Source: JAFGHJ01 sp964606065 (GTDB lineage: Bacteria; Hydrothermota; UBA3072). Taken from it: a stretch of DNA of 64,000 nucleotides. Of this stretch, positions 1 through 8,002 are shown piece after piece. The stretch is from contig CAZSEX010000004.1 in assembly GCA_964606065.1 (NCBI GenBank), positions 28,623 to 92,622 of the forward strand, in the 5' to 3' direction. Position 1 is the first letter of the stretch. Each line of letters opens with the position of its first letter. The position numbers and the translations under genes are program-made. The notes beneath the pieces are model-generated. The model was given only the letters and a program-made list of their open reading frames with translations, made no database searches and was not told the DNA's origin.

Positions 1-691
1 TTGGGTTTGAAATTAATTTTAGAAATTCTTCTCTGAAGTTCATAGGTATATTTTCCCTTTCTGCATCTTTTGTAACTAATTGTTTCACACCTCCGGGTAA
101 TTCTACTTTTGTACCGTGAATTTTTTCCAGTAATTCGTCGACCGATGAAGCAAGAAAATCGATTATACCTAATTCCAGAGCCTCTTCAGCTGTCGCGGAG
201 ACGGATTCTCTGACTGCTTTTTCCGCCCATTCTATGTTTCTATTTCTTTTTTTTGCTATTCCTCGTAAGTAAGCAGCCGCGTCTTCAGTAGCTTTTTCCA
301 TCATTGTATCATCCGGTTTTTTTTCTTCGCCCCCTCCTATGCCTTGAGGCGATATTGCCACCGGGTGAGCCGCCCCTAAATTTGTTCCCGGAGTCATTGC
401 CGCTATGTGAGCCGCGTAGGTTAAAAAAACTCCTGCTGAAGCATCGCTTGCTCCTGAAGGATGTACATAGATAACTATCGGAACGTTGGAGTTTAATTCG
501 TCTTTAACGATTTCTCGCATAGCATCCATAAGTCCGCCGGGTGTATCAAGTAAGAAAACTATTGCTTCGGCATTTGTATCTCCGGCTTTTTCTATAACTC
601 TTTCCACATAACTTGCAGTTATGGGGCTTATAACCCCTTCAATATTACCTATAATAACGGTACTGCTGAAAAGCCATAATATTAAATTCAT
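1..691 (-). CDS. NfeD-like membrane-bound serine protease (ClpP-class), 5' part only
   Basis: The gene runs off the left edge; 230 N-terminal residues are visible (family members are usually about 430). After a short hydrophobic start (MNLILWLFSSTVIIG) comes the ClpP/crotonase-fold protease domain of the NfeD/S49C family: IEGVISP, then LLDTPGGLMDAMREIV, the nucleophile region ASDASAGVF (Ser of the SAG motif), then GTNLGAAHPV and EDAAAYLRGIAKKRNRN, which lies near the family's catalytic lysine. The C-terminal membrane segments and OB domain lie outside the window. In the family this protease cleaves the C-terminus of a partner stomatin/prohibitin; no stomatin gene is visible here. The start at 691 is the only usable one, because an in-frame stop lies five codons upstream. 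There is no Shine-Dalgarno; a promoter ends 6 bases before the ATG. Confidence 0.85.
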   Translation of the reverse strand, partial: MNLILWLFSSTVIIGNIEGVISPITASYVERVIEKAGDTNAEAIVFLLDTPGGLMDAMREIVKDELNSNVPIVIYVHPSGASDASAGVFLTYAAHIAAMTPGTNLGAAHPVAISPQGIGGGEEKKPDDTMMEKATEDAAAYLRGIAKKRNRNIEWAEKAVRESVSATAEEALELGIIDFLASSVDELLEKIHGTKVELPGGVKQLVTKDAERENIPMNFREEFLKLISNP

Positions 692-697
692 AAAACT

Positions 698-726
698 ATA
701 ATACTAAAATCGAATATGTAAGTCAA
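698..726 (-). promoter_or_regulatory. Promoter of the NfeD-like gene, probably leaderless
   Basis: On the minus strand TTGACT (721-726) and TATTAT (698-703) are separated by 17 bases. Only 6 bases separate the -10 box from the ATG at 691, so transcription should start at or next to the start codon. No ribosome binding site could fit. Confidence 0.6.
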
Positions 727-864
727 CCCTGTTTCGTTTTGACCTTAATTCGATTTGTTATATTTGTTAGGGGAGTGTGGAAAATGAAGTCTCAAAATTA
801 ATCGAAATTTAAAAATCAAATATCAAAATAGAAAATTACAAATCAAAGTTCAAAAAGAAAATTT

Positions 865-981
865 GCCGCGGATTAACACGGATATACACAGATAAAAAAA
901 TTAAAATTTTCTTTGTTGTTTAAAAAAAATTATATTATGAGGGGGTGGAAAAATCCGTGAATATCTGTGCGAATCTGTGGC
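865..981. repeat. Imperfect inverted-repeat element with ~10-nt periodic arms
   Basis: The left arm 865-893 and the reverse complement of the right arm 953-981 agree at 22 of 29 positions, most differences being transitions. Each arm is built of near-repeats of about 10 bases of the kind ATCTGTG/ATCCGTG. The arms enclose about 59 bases of A+T-rich DNA. The left flank (about 780-860) is A-rich, with recurring short units such as AAATCAAA and AAAATTA. No gene is seen in the 376-base gap 692-1067 apart from this element and the two promoters. Confidence 0.6.
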
Positions 982-1032
982 TAAAAAAAATATTTTGCTT
1001 TTTAATTTTTGGCATTTAATTTGTATTCGTAC

Positions 1033-1060
1033 TTGACATCTGAAAAAGATTTCCTATTAT
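1033..1060 (+). promoter_or_regulatory. Promoter of the methyltransferase cluster, probably leaderless
   Basis: TTGACA (1033-1038) is followed after 16 bases by TATTAT (1055-1060). The ATG of the next gene is at 1068, 7 bases after the -10 box, and no Shine-Dalgarno precedes it, so a leaderless transcript is predicted. Confidence 0.65.
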
Positions 1061-1067
1061 AAATTTT

Positions 1068-2102
1068 ATGACGGATAAACAGTGGGATTTATTGGTTGAT
1101 ATTATAAACGGAAAGAAAGTAGAACCTTTACCGGTGGGTTTTATTATAGACAGTCCATGGTTGCCGAACTGGTTTGGAATTTCTATACTTGACTATTATA
1201 CGAATGATAATTTATGGTTTGACGCGAATATGAAAGCTATAAATGAATTTTCCGATACAATTTTTCTGCCGGGTTTCTGGTCGGAATATGGTATGTGTAC
1301 CGAACCATCCGCTTTTGGTACAAAGTGTATATTTCCACAAAACGCGTTTCCCAATCCTTTAAAAATTATAAAGTCTTCGGATGAAATTAGCGACCTTGAG
1401 ATTCCGGATCCAGAAAAAGATGGACTTCTTCCGTTTATGCTAAATAGGCTAAAATTGGCTCAACCAAGAATCGAAGACGCGGGACATAAAATAAAATTTT
1501 CTGTTTCCCGCGGACCTTTAAATATAGCAGGCTTCTTAATGGGAATGACAGAGTTTCTTATGTCTATAAAAACGGAGCCCGAAAAGGCGCATTCCTTACT
1601 AAATAAAATTACAGAGTATTTAAAAAAATGGCATCAGCTTCAAAGAGAAACTTTCCCTTCAATAGATGGTATTCTTATTTTGGATGATATAATTGGTTTT
1701 ATAGGAGAGGAGGATTTTAAAACTTTCGGCCTTCCTTATTTTAAAGAACTCTACCATGCTGATATGATAGTAAAATTTCTTCATAATGACGCTACTTACA
1801 AGTCATCTGTTAAGTATTTAAATGAAATGGGTATCAATCTCTTCAATATGGATTTTAATTCGGATATGAATGAATTAAAAGAGAAAACAGGCAACAAAGT
1901 CACCATGCTTGGTAATATTCCACCAAGGGATGTTCTCGCGAAGGGAAATCCTGATGATGTAAAAGAATCCGTAAAAAAATTACTGGATTCCCTTGAGGAT
2001 AAAACAAGGGTAATCGTTTCCTGCGGAGGCGGCGTGCCGCCGGAGGTGCCGACGGAAAACATTAAAGCGTTTGTGAAAACCGTTAAATCATATAAACTGT
2101 AA
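1068..2102 (+). CDS. UroD-fold methyltransferase family protein with altered zinc site
   Basis: A 344-residue soluble protein of the uroporphyrinogen-decarboxylase superfamily, in the branch holding MtaA/MtbA and MtvB-like corrinoid-dependent methyltransferases. Family signs are the length, the GPLNIAGFLMG segment near residue 149, the LHND segment at 238-241, GNIPPRDVL near 282 and the closing SCGGGVPPEVP near 318. These methyltransferases normally bind Zn through H-x-C plus a distal Cys. Here H239 and C319 are kept but the middle ligand position is D241, so the site is altered. The gene stands directly before a corrinoid protein and a second UroD-fold protein with an intact H-x-C...C site, so it probably works on the same methyl-corrinoid. 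The true methyl donor or acceptor cannot be told. Heme-type UroD function is unlikely in this context. The start sits right after a promoter, without a ribosome binding site. Confidence 0.8.
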   Translation: MTDKQWDLLVDIINGKKVEPLPVGFIIDSPWLPNWFGISILDYYTNDNLWFDANMKAINEFSDTIFLPGFWSEYGMCTEPSAFGTKCIFPQNAFPNPLKIIKSSDEISDLEIPDPEKDGLLPFMLNRLKLAQPRIEDAGHKIKFSVSRGPLNIAGFLMGMTEFLMSIKTEPEKAHSLLNKITEYLKKWHQLQRETFPSIDGILILDDIIGFIGEEDFKTFGLPYFKELYHADMIVKFLHNDATYKSSVKYLNEMGINLFNMDFNSDMNELKEKTGNKVTMLGNIPPRDVLAKGNPDDVKESVKKLLDSLEDKTRVIVSCGGGVPPEVPTENIKAFVKTVKSYKL

Positions 2103-2152
2103 ATAGAATTAATTAAAGTTTCGAGTTCCGAGTAAAAAAACAGAAATAAAAA

Positions 2153-2178
2153 CTTTGTGGTCTTTGTGTCTTTGTGTG
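2153..2178. repeat. Fragment of CTTTGTG-periodic intergenic repeat
   Basis: Three successive CTTTGTG-type units (about 9 bases each) lie between two genes of the cluster. They resemble the CTTTGCG/CTCTGCG units near 35790 and 57292 and look like one arm of such an element without its partner. Nothing else is seen in the gap 2103-2314 apart from the downstream ribosome binding site. Confidence 0.45.
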
Positions 2179-2314
2179 AGAATATTTTTTGGTGATGCGG
2201 GTTCATAACAGTCATTGACAAAACTAAGAAAAGCAGTAGTTTTATTTTGATTGATAATAAGGAGCACTTGGAAATTATTATTGTAAATCATATTTAATTT
2301 GAAGAGGAGGAGTC

Positions 2315-2956
2315 GTGTCTGTACTGGAAAAATTAAAGGAAAGCGTAATTGCCGGCGATGAGGCTAAAGCTGTCGAATATACAAAACAAGCTCTTGATGA
2401 AGGTATTGATGTAGAAAAAATATTGAATGACGGATTTATACCCGGGATGGATGTTGTGGGCGATTTGTTTCAAGCTAATGAAATTTATGTTCCCGAGATG
2501 TTGATTTCCGCGAAAGCTATGAAAGCGGGTATGAAAATATTGGAGCCACTGTTGACCAAAGCGGGTGTTAAACGTGTAGGAAAGGTTGTTATAGGAACGG
2601 TAAAAGGCGATTTACACGATATAGGAAAGAACCTTGTAGCAATGATGCTGGAAGGTGGTGGGTTTGAAGTAATAGACGCGGGAGTCGATGTTTCGTCACA
2701 AAAATTTATTGACCTGGTTAAAGAAAACGAACCCGACATTCTCTGCCTTTCTGCTTTGCTAACTACAACAATGGGTGAAATGAAAAATGTGGTAGACAAC
2801 TTTAAAGAGAAAGGGTTGCGGGATGATATTAAGATAATGGTCGGTGGTGCTCCGTTAAGTGAGGAGTACGCAAGAGAAATTGGTGCTGATGGTTACTCAA
2901 CCGACGCAGCTTCCGCGGTTCGTTTGGCGAAAAAATTGGTAGGCATGCAGGCGTGA
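2315..2956 (+). CDS. Corrinoid (B12-binding) methyl carrier protein
   Basis: A 213-residue protein of the MtaC/MtbC/MttC/MtvC type, a cytoplasmic carrier whose cobalamin cofactor takes a methyl group from one methyltransferase and gives it to another. Residues 1-90 form the four-helix Met-synthase B12-binding cap (EIYVPEML and MKAGMKILEPLL are typical). Residues 90-210 are the Rossmann-like cobalamin domain with the diagnostic D-x-H-x-x-G motif in GDLHDIGKN (D98, H100, G103), the LCLSALLTTTM strand and the VGGAPLSEEYAREIGADGY end. The start is GTG at 2315, chosen because GAGGAGG sits 5 bases upstream. Its stop overlaps the next gene's GTG by 4 bases (GTGA), implying translational coupling. 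The oxidised cofactor in such proteins needs an activator; a RACE-type gene lies at 24592. Confidence 0.92.
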   Translation: MSVLEKLKESVIAGDEAKAVEYTKQALDEGIDVEKILNDGFIPGMDVVGDLFQANEIYVPEMLISAKAMKAGMKILEPLLTKAGVKRVGKVVIGTVKGDLHDIGKNLVAMMLEGGGFEVIDAGVDVSSQKFIDLVKENEPDILCLSALLTTTMGEMKNVVDNFKEKGLRDDIKIMVGGAPLSEEYAREIGADGYSTDAASAVRLAKKLVGMQA

Positions 2957-3978
2957 AAAGACTCATAGATTTAGCAAAAAGTTTATATTCTGAGAATAGT
3001 CGTTTGGTTGCTCCTTTGCTTGGCTTTCCGGGTGTTAAAATGGCTCGTTCGAGTATAAAACTCGCTCAGCAGAATTATGAAGAGCATTTTAAAGTGGTTA
3101 GTGCTCTGGTTGATAGTTTTAAACCGGATATGCAGTTTGTTCTTATGGATCTTTCGGTAGAGGCGAATGCCCTGGGGCTTGATACTCTTTTTCCCCCGAA
3201 TGATTCGGCCACCGTTATGAAAAAACATGGTGAATTTGGTATGGATGAGTTGACTTCGCTCAAGAATATTAAGTTCGGTAGTGATAGCAGGCTGTTGGGT
3301 TATGTTAAGACTGTCGAATTAATGAAACAAAACTTCCCATCGGATGTAAAAGTCGGAGCTTATGTTACGGGTCCTTTTACTCTCGCCGGTCTTATAATCG
3401 GCGCTGAGGAGGCGGGTCTAATGGCTGTTAGAGATCCGGAAAAACTCGGAGAGATTTGCGCCTTTACAACCGAATGTATAATAAAATATGCCAAACTTCT
3501 TCTTTCTGCGGGAGCTTTTGCGATTTGTGTGTTAGAACCGAGTGGGGTAATGCTCGGTCCTTCTCATTTTGAGAGATTTTCTTCGGTGAATGTAAAGAAA
3601 ATCGCTGGAGTTTGTCACAATGCTGATGCAAATTGCGTATATCATGTTTGCGGTAACAGTATGCACCTTATAGAAAAAATGGCGGATTCGGAAGTGGACG
3701 GTTTAAGTCTCGATTCTAAGGATGTCGGAGTGAACCTTACGGAGGTTGCCGGAAAAATACCTGATGACGTAGTTATAATTGGCAATATGAGCCCAACAAA
3801 GACAATCCTTTACGGCAGTCCAGAAGAAGTGAAAGAAGAGGTAAAAGATTTGCTTTATTCCATGAATCCATTCCCCAATTATGTTTTGAGCACAGGTTGC
3901 GACCTTCCATCGGAAACCCCGCTTGATAATATATCGGTTTTTATGGAAACCGGACGCAATTATGTTATTTGTGGTTAA
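2953..3978 (+). CDS. UroD-fold corrinoid methyltransferase (MtaA/MtbA-like) with intact zinc site
   Basis: A 341-residue member of the UroD-fold methyltransferases (MtaA/CmuA family). The zinc ligands are all visible: H231 and C233 in YHVCGN and C316 in STGCDLPSETP. Other family marks are TGPFTLAGLIIGAE near 139 and GNMSPTKTILYGSPEEV near 277. In known systems such a protein moves methyl groups between a corrinoid protein and a thiol or tetrahydrofolate, or takes them from a methoxylated or methylamine substrate. The substrate here cannot be read from the sequence. It is translationally coupled to the corrinoid protein (GTGA overlap). No partner such as MtaB or MttB is in the window, so one of the two UroD-fold proteins may be the substrate enzyme, as MtvB is in vanillate O-demethylation. 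Confidence 0.85.
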   Translation: MKRLIDLAKSLYSENSRLVAPLLGFPGVKMARSSIKLAQQNYEEHFKVVSALVDSFKPDMQFVLMDLSVEANALGLDTLFPPNDSATVMKKHGEFGMDELTSLKNIKFGSDSRLLGYVKTVELMKQNFPSDVKVGAYVTGPFTLAGLIIGAEEAGLMAVRDPEKLGEICAFTTECIIKYAKLLLSAGAFAICVLEPSGVMLGPSHFERFSSVNVKKIAGVCHNADANCVYHVCGNSMHLIEKMADSEVDGLSLDSKDVGVNLTEVAGKIPDDVVIIGNMSPTKTILYGSPEEVKEEVKDLLYSMNPFPNYVLSTGCDLPSETPLDNISVFMETGRNYVICG

Positions 3979-4077
3979 AGGGTTAATCCTTATATATATA
4001 TAGGTTCAATATTCTGGAACAATACGGTTTCCGAATTCCAAAACAGGAAAATTGATGTTTTTTTGATAATATATGAG

Positions 4078-4140
4078 GCAATCTCTTTTGTAAAATAAAA
4101 AAAACGATAATAGGGTTGGGGGGATGGGTAATCTTGTGTT
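4078..4140 (+). repeat. Dispersed intergenic repeat, copy 1 (partner at 57151)
   Basis: About 60 bases match 57151-57210 closely. They begin GCAATC.CTTT, pass through GTAAAATAAAAAA, and end GGTTGGG..ATGGGTAATCTTGTG. The two copies lie 53 kb apart, both in gene-free DNA. The rest of the 541-base gap 3979-4519 holds the promoter at 4183 and a leader of about 300 bases. No gene is seen in it. Confidence 0.6.
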
Positions 4141-4182
4141 TTACAACTGTAATCTGACAATAAAAAAATAAAAATTTTACCC

Positions 4183-4211
4183 TTGACAATTATTCTGTAA
4201 CTTATTATAAT
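4183..4211 (+). promoter_or_regulatory. Consensus promoter of the first receptor cassette
   Basis: TTGACA (4183-4188) and TATAAT (4206-4211) are both perfect and are spaced by exactly 17 bases. Transcription from about 4218 would give a leader of roughly 300 bases before the receptor gene. An equally perfect promoter precedes the second cassette at 26177. Confidence 0.8.
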
Positions 4212-4495
4212 AAAACCTATGAGGGCATGTAAATTAAATATTTCGAGGAATTCATCTGTTTTAATACATGGTTTACAATCCATCCAAAAACTGATAATAA
4301 AATACGGAAAAGAGCAATTGACGAGGTTGTAAGATTGTATATATTTTTTACCCTGTAAATTAATGAGTTCACTGGAATTAAGGAGGTAGTAATAAGGATT
4401 AGAGGGAAACCGGAGTTTAAAGTATTTTCGGCAAAAATAAAACTGTTTGTCAGGCAATATTTACTTCAAGCAACTTTTTTAGTCTATTGTTTTGT

Positions 4496-4517
4496 AAACC
4501 TTAATGGAAGGAGGTTT
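4496..4517 (+). promoter_or_regulatory. Hairpin over the receptor ribosome binding site
   Basis: AAACCT (4496-4501) can pair with AGGTTT (4512-4517), the latter covering most of the GGAGG at 4510-4514 just before the ATG at 4520. The last 40 bases of this leader are nearly the same as those before the second receptor at 26391, where the equivalent pairing is also possible. Confidence 0.35.
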
Positions 4518-4519
4518 TT

Positions 4520-7500
4520 ATGAAAAGAGCAGGGAGAAAATTGCTGTTCAGGTGTTTTTTGTTTAGCTTGCTCGGATTTGTGTCTTTTTTTGCGGTTGTC
4601 CAGGAAATGGAAGCTGCTGTTACCGGAAAGGTTGCCGGTATAGTTGTCGACGCGAACACAGGCGAGCCTTTGCCCGGTGCCAACGTTATAGTTGAAGGTA
4701 CCGAGAGGGGAGCTGCCTGTGATGTGGATGGTTATTATTTTATAACGAGATTGGGTCCTGGTTCTTATAATGTGCAGGCAAGAATGATGGGTTACAAAAG
4801 TGTTACAATTGCCGGTGTTAGAGTTATATCGGGGCATACAACTCCTGTAGACTTCGAGCTGGAAACAACGGTTGTAAGGGGTGAGGGAGTGACTGTGCAG
4901 GCTCAAAGAGAGATTATTAAAGTTGATCTTTCTTCGAGTTCCATAACTGCCGATAAAACTGATATAGAGGCAGTGCCTCTGATTTCCGACGTTTCGGAAT
5001 ATCTTAACTTGCAGGCTGGAATAGATGGTTGGAGTGTGAGGGGTAGTGGTCTTGAGGACACAAAGTTGATGGCGGACGGCTTAATACTTGTTGACCAGAG
5101 AGTTAACGAGCCAATCCTTATGCCAAATATCAGCGAAATAAAAGAGGTGAGTTTGATAAAGGGAGGAATGAACGCCGAATTTTCGAATGTTAGAGCAGGT
5201 GTTATTAATGTTGTAACCAGAGAAGGTTCTCCCGATAAATACGAGGGTTCATTCGAATTCAGATATACACCGGGTTATCAAAAGCATAATGGACCATCTA
5301 TCTTTGATCCCGACAATTATTATAATGAAATATATTTTCATAATGAGGTAGATACCGGTGTCCAGTGGAATGTAGACTTTTTTACAGACGAGACTCTTGG
5401 ACTTGACACAGTTGTCAGATTAGATAGCGTGTGTTGGAAAGGTCCGAATTATGTTTGGGGAAATCCTGAAAGCCCGTTTTATGATACAATCAAGTGGAAA
5501 GACAGTTACAATCCCGATTGGAAGGGATGGGAGTATGAAGCTGAGGGCAAGCCGATAACAGCTGAGGGTTTTAGGGATCTGTTGCTCTGGAGACGCAGGA
5601 TTAATACCGGTGGAGATACTTTACTGACTAATCCGGAAGAAATGTTTTCTATCTACAGCAACGATTCTATGTATGTTCCGATATGGGATATAACAGTGGA
5701 AGGTGGCGATACAACTTATGAGTTGACAGGTTTTACCAGAGAGCCTTATACAATACCTGAAGACCAACCGAGGATAGGCAGCTACGGTGATATTCCGGAT
5801 TGGACACTGGACGCGGGCTTTGGAGGTCCTGTTCCCATATTGAGTCAGTATTTAGGTGATATGACTTTTTACACTTCATATCGTGACCACAATGAGGCGT
5901 TTCCACTTCCCGATAGCAGAGATTATTATCGTGAGCGTCAGGTGAGTTTGAAACTAACGTCTCGTTTTTATGATGGCAATGTAAAGGTTAATGCCATAGG
6001 GCGATACGGAATAACCAATACTCTTGCTCCTTGGGCTACCGGCGAAATAGTTGGTTCTTCCACGGTGGCGGATATCGGACAGGTTTACCTTAGAGATGCT
6101 TTTGATATGATTTCGCCAAGAGGAGAATGGGATGGAATATATCATGGGAGTGATAAACTCAGGTCGAGAAACATCTCGAATGTTTGGAATTTATATTCTT
6201 TAACTCCTTTTGATGTTATCTCGAGGATGTACGGTTTATCCATTCAGCACGCGTTGAGTGAAAACACATTTTATGATGTGAGGTTGACTTATGTGAGGAG
6301 CCAAAATGAAGCTGATTTCTATTATGATGTTCCGGGAAGAATGAACGATACGGTTTTGGTATGGTTTGGTGAAAAGTTTAATGCCGAGGGAAATTATATT
6401 ACAGATAGAAGCTTCTTGGCTGATTATACGGGTGATAATATTCCGTTTGGATTTCCTGACCCGGACTTTGAAATTGCCCGTATTGTTGGATCGGATTTAA
6501 CGGAATGGGGTCCGGCTCACATGCAGGGGAGCTTTAACCACTCCTGGTCTCAAACTTATAACGCCCGTATCGATTTGACTTCCCAGATAAATAAGTACAA
6601 CGAGATAAAGACGGGTCTTGAAATTAACTATGATAAAATACATGAAAATTATGTAATAAATGAAGGTTTTTCATGGTCTGAGCCGGGTAAGGAAAAAGAA
6701 GGGAATGTTTATGTGACTGAATATGATGCGTATCCGATTTTAGCCGGCGCTTATATTCAGGACAAGATTGAATACGAAGGGATGTTCGCGAATATAGGTT
6801 TAAGGTTTGATTATTCGGATCCGAATAACAAATGGCCAAGCAGAGACAATCCTTATTCCTCCTTTTACACAGCCGGGTCAAAAAACCAGCTTTTTGATCA
6901 GGATTCTATAATAGAAGATGTGCCGGCTCTCTTGAAACTGAGTCCCCGTGTTGGGATTTCTTTTCCCATATTGGAGAGAAGTAAGCTCTTCTTTAATTAT
7001 GGGCATTTTTACTCCCTTGCTCCGAACAAGAACCGCTTTATGATTGGCTGGGGAAGGCCCTCTCAACCTATTAAATACTTGGGAAATCCATACCTGGATA
7101 TGTCCAGGACGATTTCCTATGAAGTGGGCTTTGAGAGCAATATTGCCAATCAGTTCCTGGCCAGAGTTACCGGTTACTATAAGGATATGGATAACGAGTT
7201 TACTGAGGTTGGATATGCAAATGAGCTGGGTTCTGTCGATCTTAATTATACGACGTATGAAAATTTAAGATATAGTGATACAAGAGGTTTTGAGTTAGAG
7301 TTACGAAAACAACATGGAAGATTTTTTACCGGTTGGGTTATTTATGATTATAGAGTAACAAGTACGGGGTATCTCGGGAAACGGGATCATTATTTTGTTA
7401 TAAAAGATGAATTGACATCGGGTTTTAATGATCCCGAACAAACAGAACCCGTGCCTCAACCTGTATGGAGGGCGCAAGCGACCTTTAAGACACCTCTGGA

Positions 7501-7984
7501 TTGGGGAATGTTTTTTGGAGGTTATAGTCTTTCCTTATTATATAGCTGGAGAGCGGGTAGATATGAAACATGGAATCCTTTCCCGGGACAGACAGGTTTA
7601 GTTCAATATCAGGTGCAGAACAATATTCAATGGCAGGATGAAAAAAACATGGATTTGAGTCTCAGCAAGAATATTTCGGTTGCGGGAACCGCCATCACTT
7701 TGTTTATGGATATTCACAATGTTTTTGATTGGCAAGAACTTTCTTCACAGGCTTTCGATGGCGATAGAGATAAATATATTAAGTCACTTCATCTTGAGAT
7801 ATTCGGGGAAGAACCTTATAAGAGCGCGGGAATAGGTATTCCACCCGAGGAGGGTGAAGACCCTGATGTTCTTGGGGTGGATTTCAGAAGCGATAAGAAA
7901 CAATATATAAATGACCCAAATAGAACTTTTATGTATTATCTGGATCCTAGATACGTGCAGTTTGGCATAAGGTTCTCTTTTTAG
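4520..7984 (+). CDS. TonB-dependent outer-membrane receptor, cassette copy 1
   Basis: A 1154-residue outer-membrane receptor that would use TonB energy to import a ligand, by context an oligosaccharide. Domains: signal peptide 1-33; carboxypeptidase-regulatory-like beta-sandwich about 36-105 (GEPLPGANVIVEGT, DGYYFITRLGPGSYNVQARMMGY); plug domain about 150-245 (WSVRGSGLEDTKLMADG, EIKEVSLIKGGMNAEF); then a large beta-barrel ending YVQFGIRFSF with the terminal Phe typical of outer-membrane barrels. SusC-like receptors share the first two modules, but no SusD follows. Instead a FnIII/T9SS-tail protein and a PorV-like protein follow closely, an arrangement repeated at 26391. The start is supported by AAGGAGG 5 bases upstream. 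The two receptors are most alike in the sandwich, plug and parts of the barrel, and differ mainly in barrel loops, which suggests different ligands. Confidence 0.93.
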   Translation: MKRAGRKLLFRCFLFSLLGFVSFFAVVQEMEAAVTGKVAGIVVDANTGEPLPGANVIVEGTERGAACDVDGYYFITRLGPGSYNVQARMMGYKSVTIAGVRVISGHTTPVDFELETTVVRGEGVTVQAQREIIKVDLSSSSITADKTDIEAVPLISDVSEYLNLQAGIDGWSVRGSGLEDTKLMADGLILVDQRVNEPILMPNISEIKEVSLIKGGMNAEFSNVRAGVINVVTREGSPDKYEGSFEFRYTPGYQKHNGPSIFDPDNYYNEIYFHNEVDTGVQWNVDFFTDETLGLDTVVRLDSVCWKGPNYVWGNPESPFYDTIKWKDSYNPDWKGWEYEAEGKPITAEGFRDLLLWRRRINTGGDTLLTNPEEMFSIYSNDSMYVPIWDITVEGGDTTYELTGFTREPYTIPEDQPRIGSYGDIPDWTLDAGFGGPVPILSQYLGDMTFYTSYRDHNEAFPLPDSRDYYRERQVSLKLTSRFYDGNVKVNAIGRYGITNTLAPWATGEIVGSSTVADIGQVYLRDAFDMISPRGEWDGIYHGSDKLRSRNISNVWNLYSLTPFDVISRMYGLSIQHALSENTFYDVRLTYVRSQNEADFYYDVPGRMNDTVLVWFGEKFNAEGNYITDRSFLADYTGDNIPFGFPDPDFEIARIVGSDLTEWGPAHMQGSFNHSWSQTYNARIDLTSQINKYNEIKTGLEINYDKIHENYVINEGFSWSEPGKEKEGNVYVTEYDAYPILAGAYIQDKIEYEGMFANIGLRFDYSDPNNKWPSRDNPYSSFYTAGSKNQLFDQDSIIEDVPALLKLSPRVGISFPILERSKLFFNYGHFYSLAPNKNRFMIGWGRPSQPIKYLGNPYLDMSRTISYEVGFESNIANQFLARVTGYYKDMDNEFTEVGYANELGSVDLNYTTYENLRYSDTRGFELELRKQHGRFFTGWVIYDYRVTSTGYLGKRDHYFVIKDELTSGFNDPEQTEPVPQPVWRAQATFKTPLDWGMFFGGYSLSLLYSWRAGRYETWNPFPGQTGLVQYQVQNNIQWQDEKNMDLSLSKNISVAGTAITLFMDIHNVFDWQELSSQAFDGDRDKYIKSLHLEIFGEEPYKSAGIGIPPEEGEDPDVLGVDFRSDKKQYINDPNRTFMYYLDPRYVQFGIRFSF

Positions 7985-8002
7985 GAAAGGAGGTTATTTA
8001 AA

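Noticed and set aside
3990..4457. 155-codon minus-strand frame in the gap before the first receptor
   Set aside because: The translation is rich in Phe, Tyr, Ile and Lys with no family resemblance. It runs against a perfect promoter, a dispersed repeat and the receptor leader.
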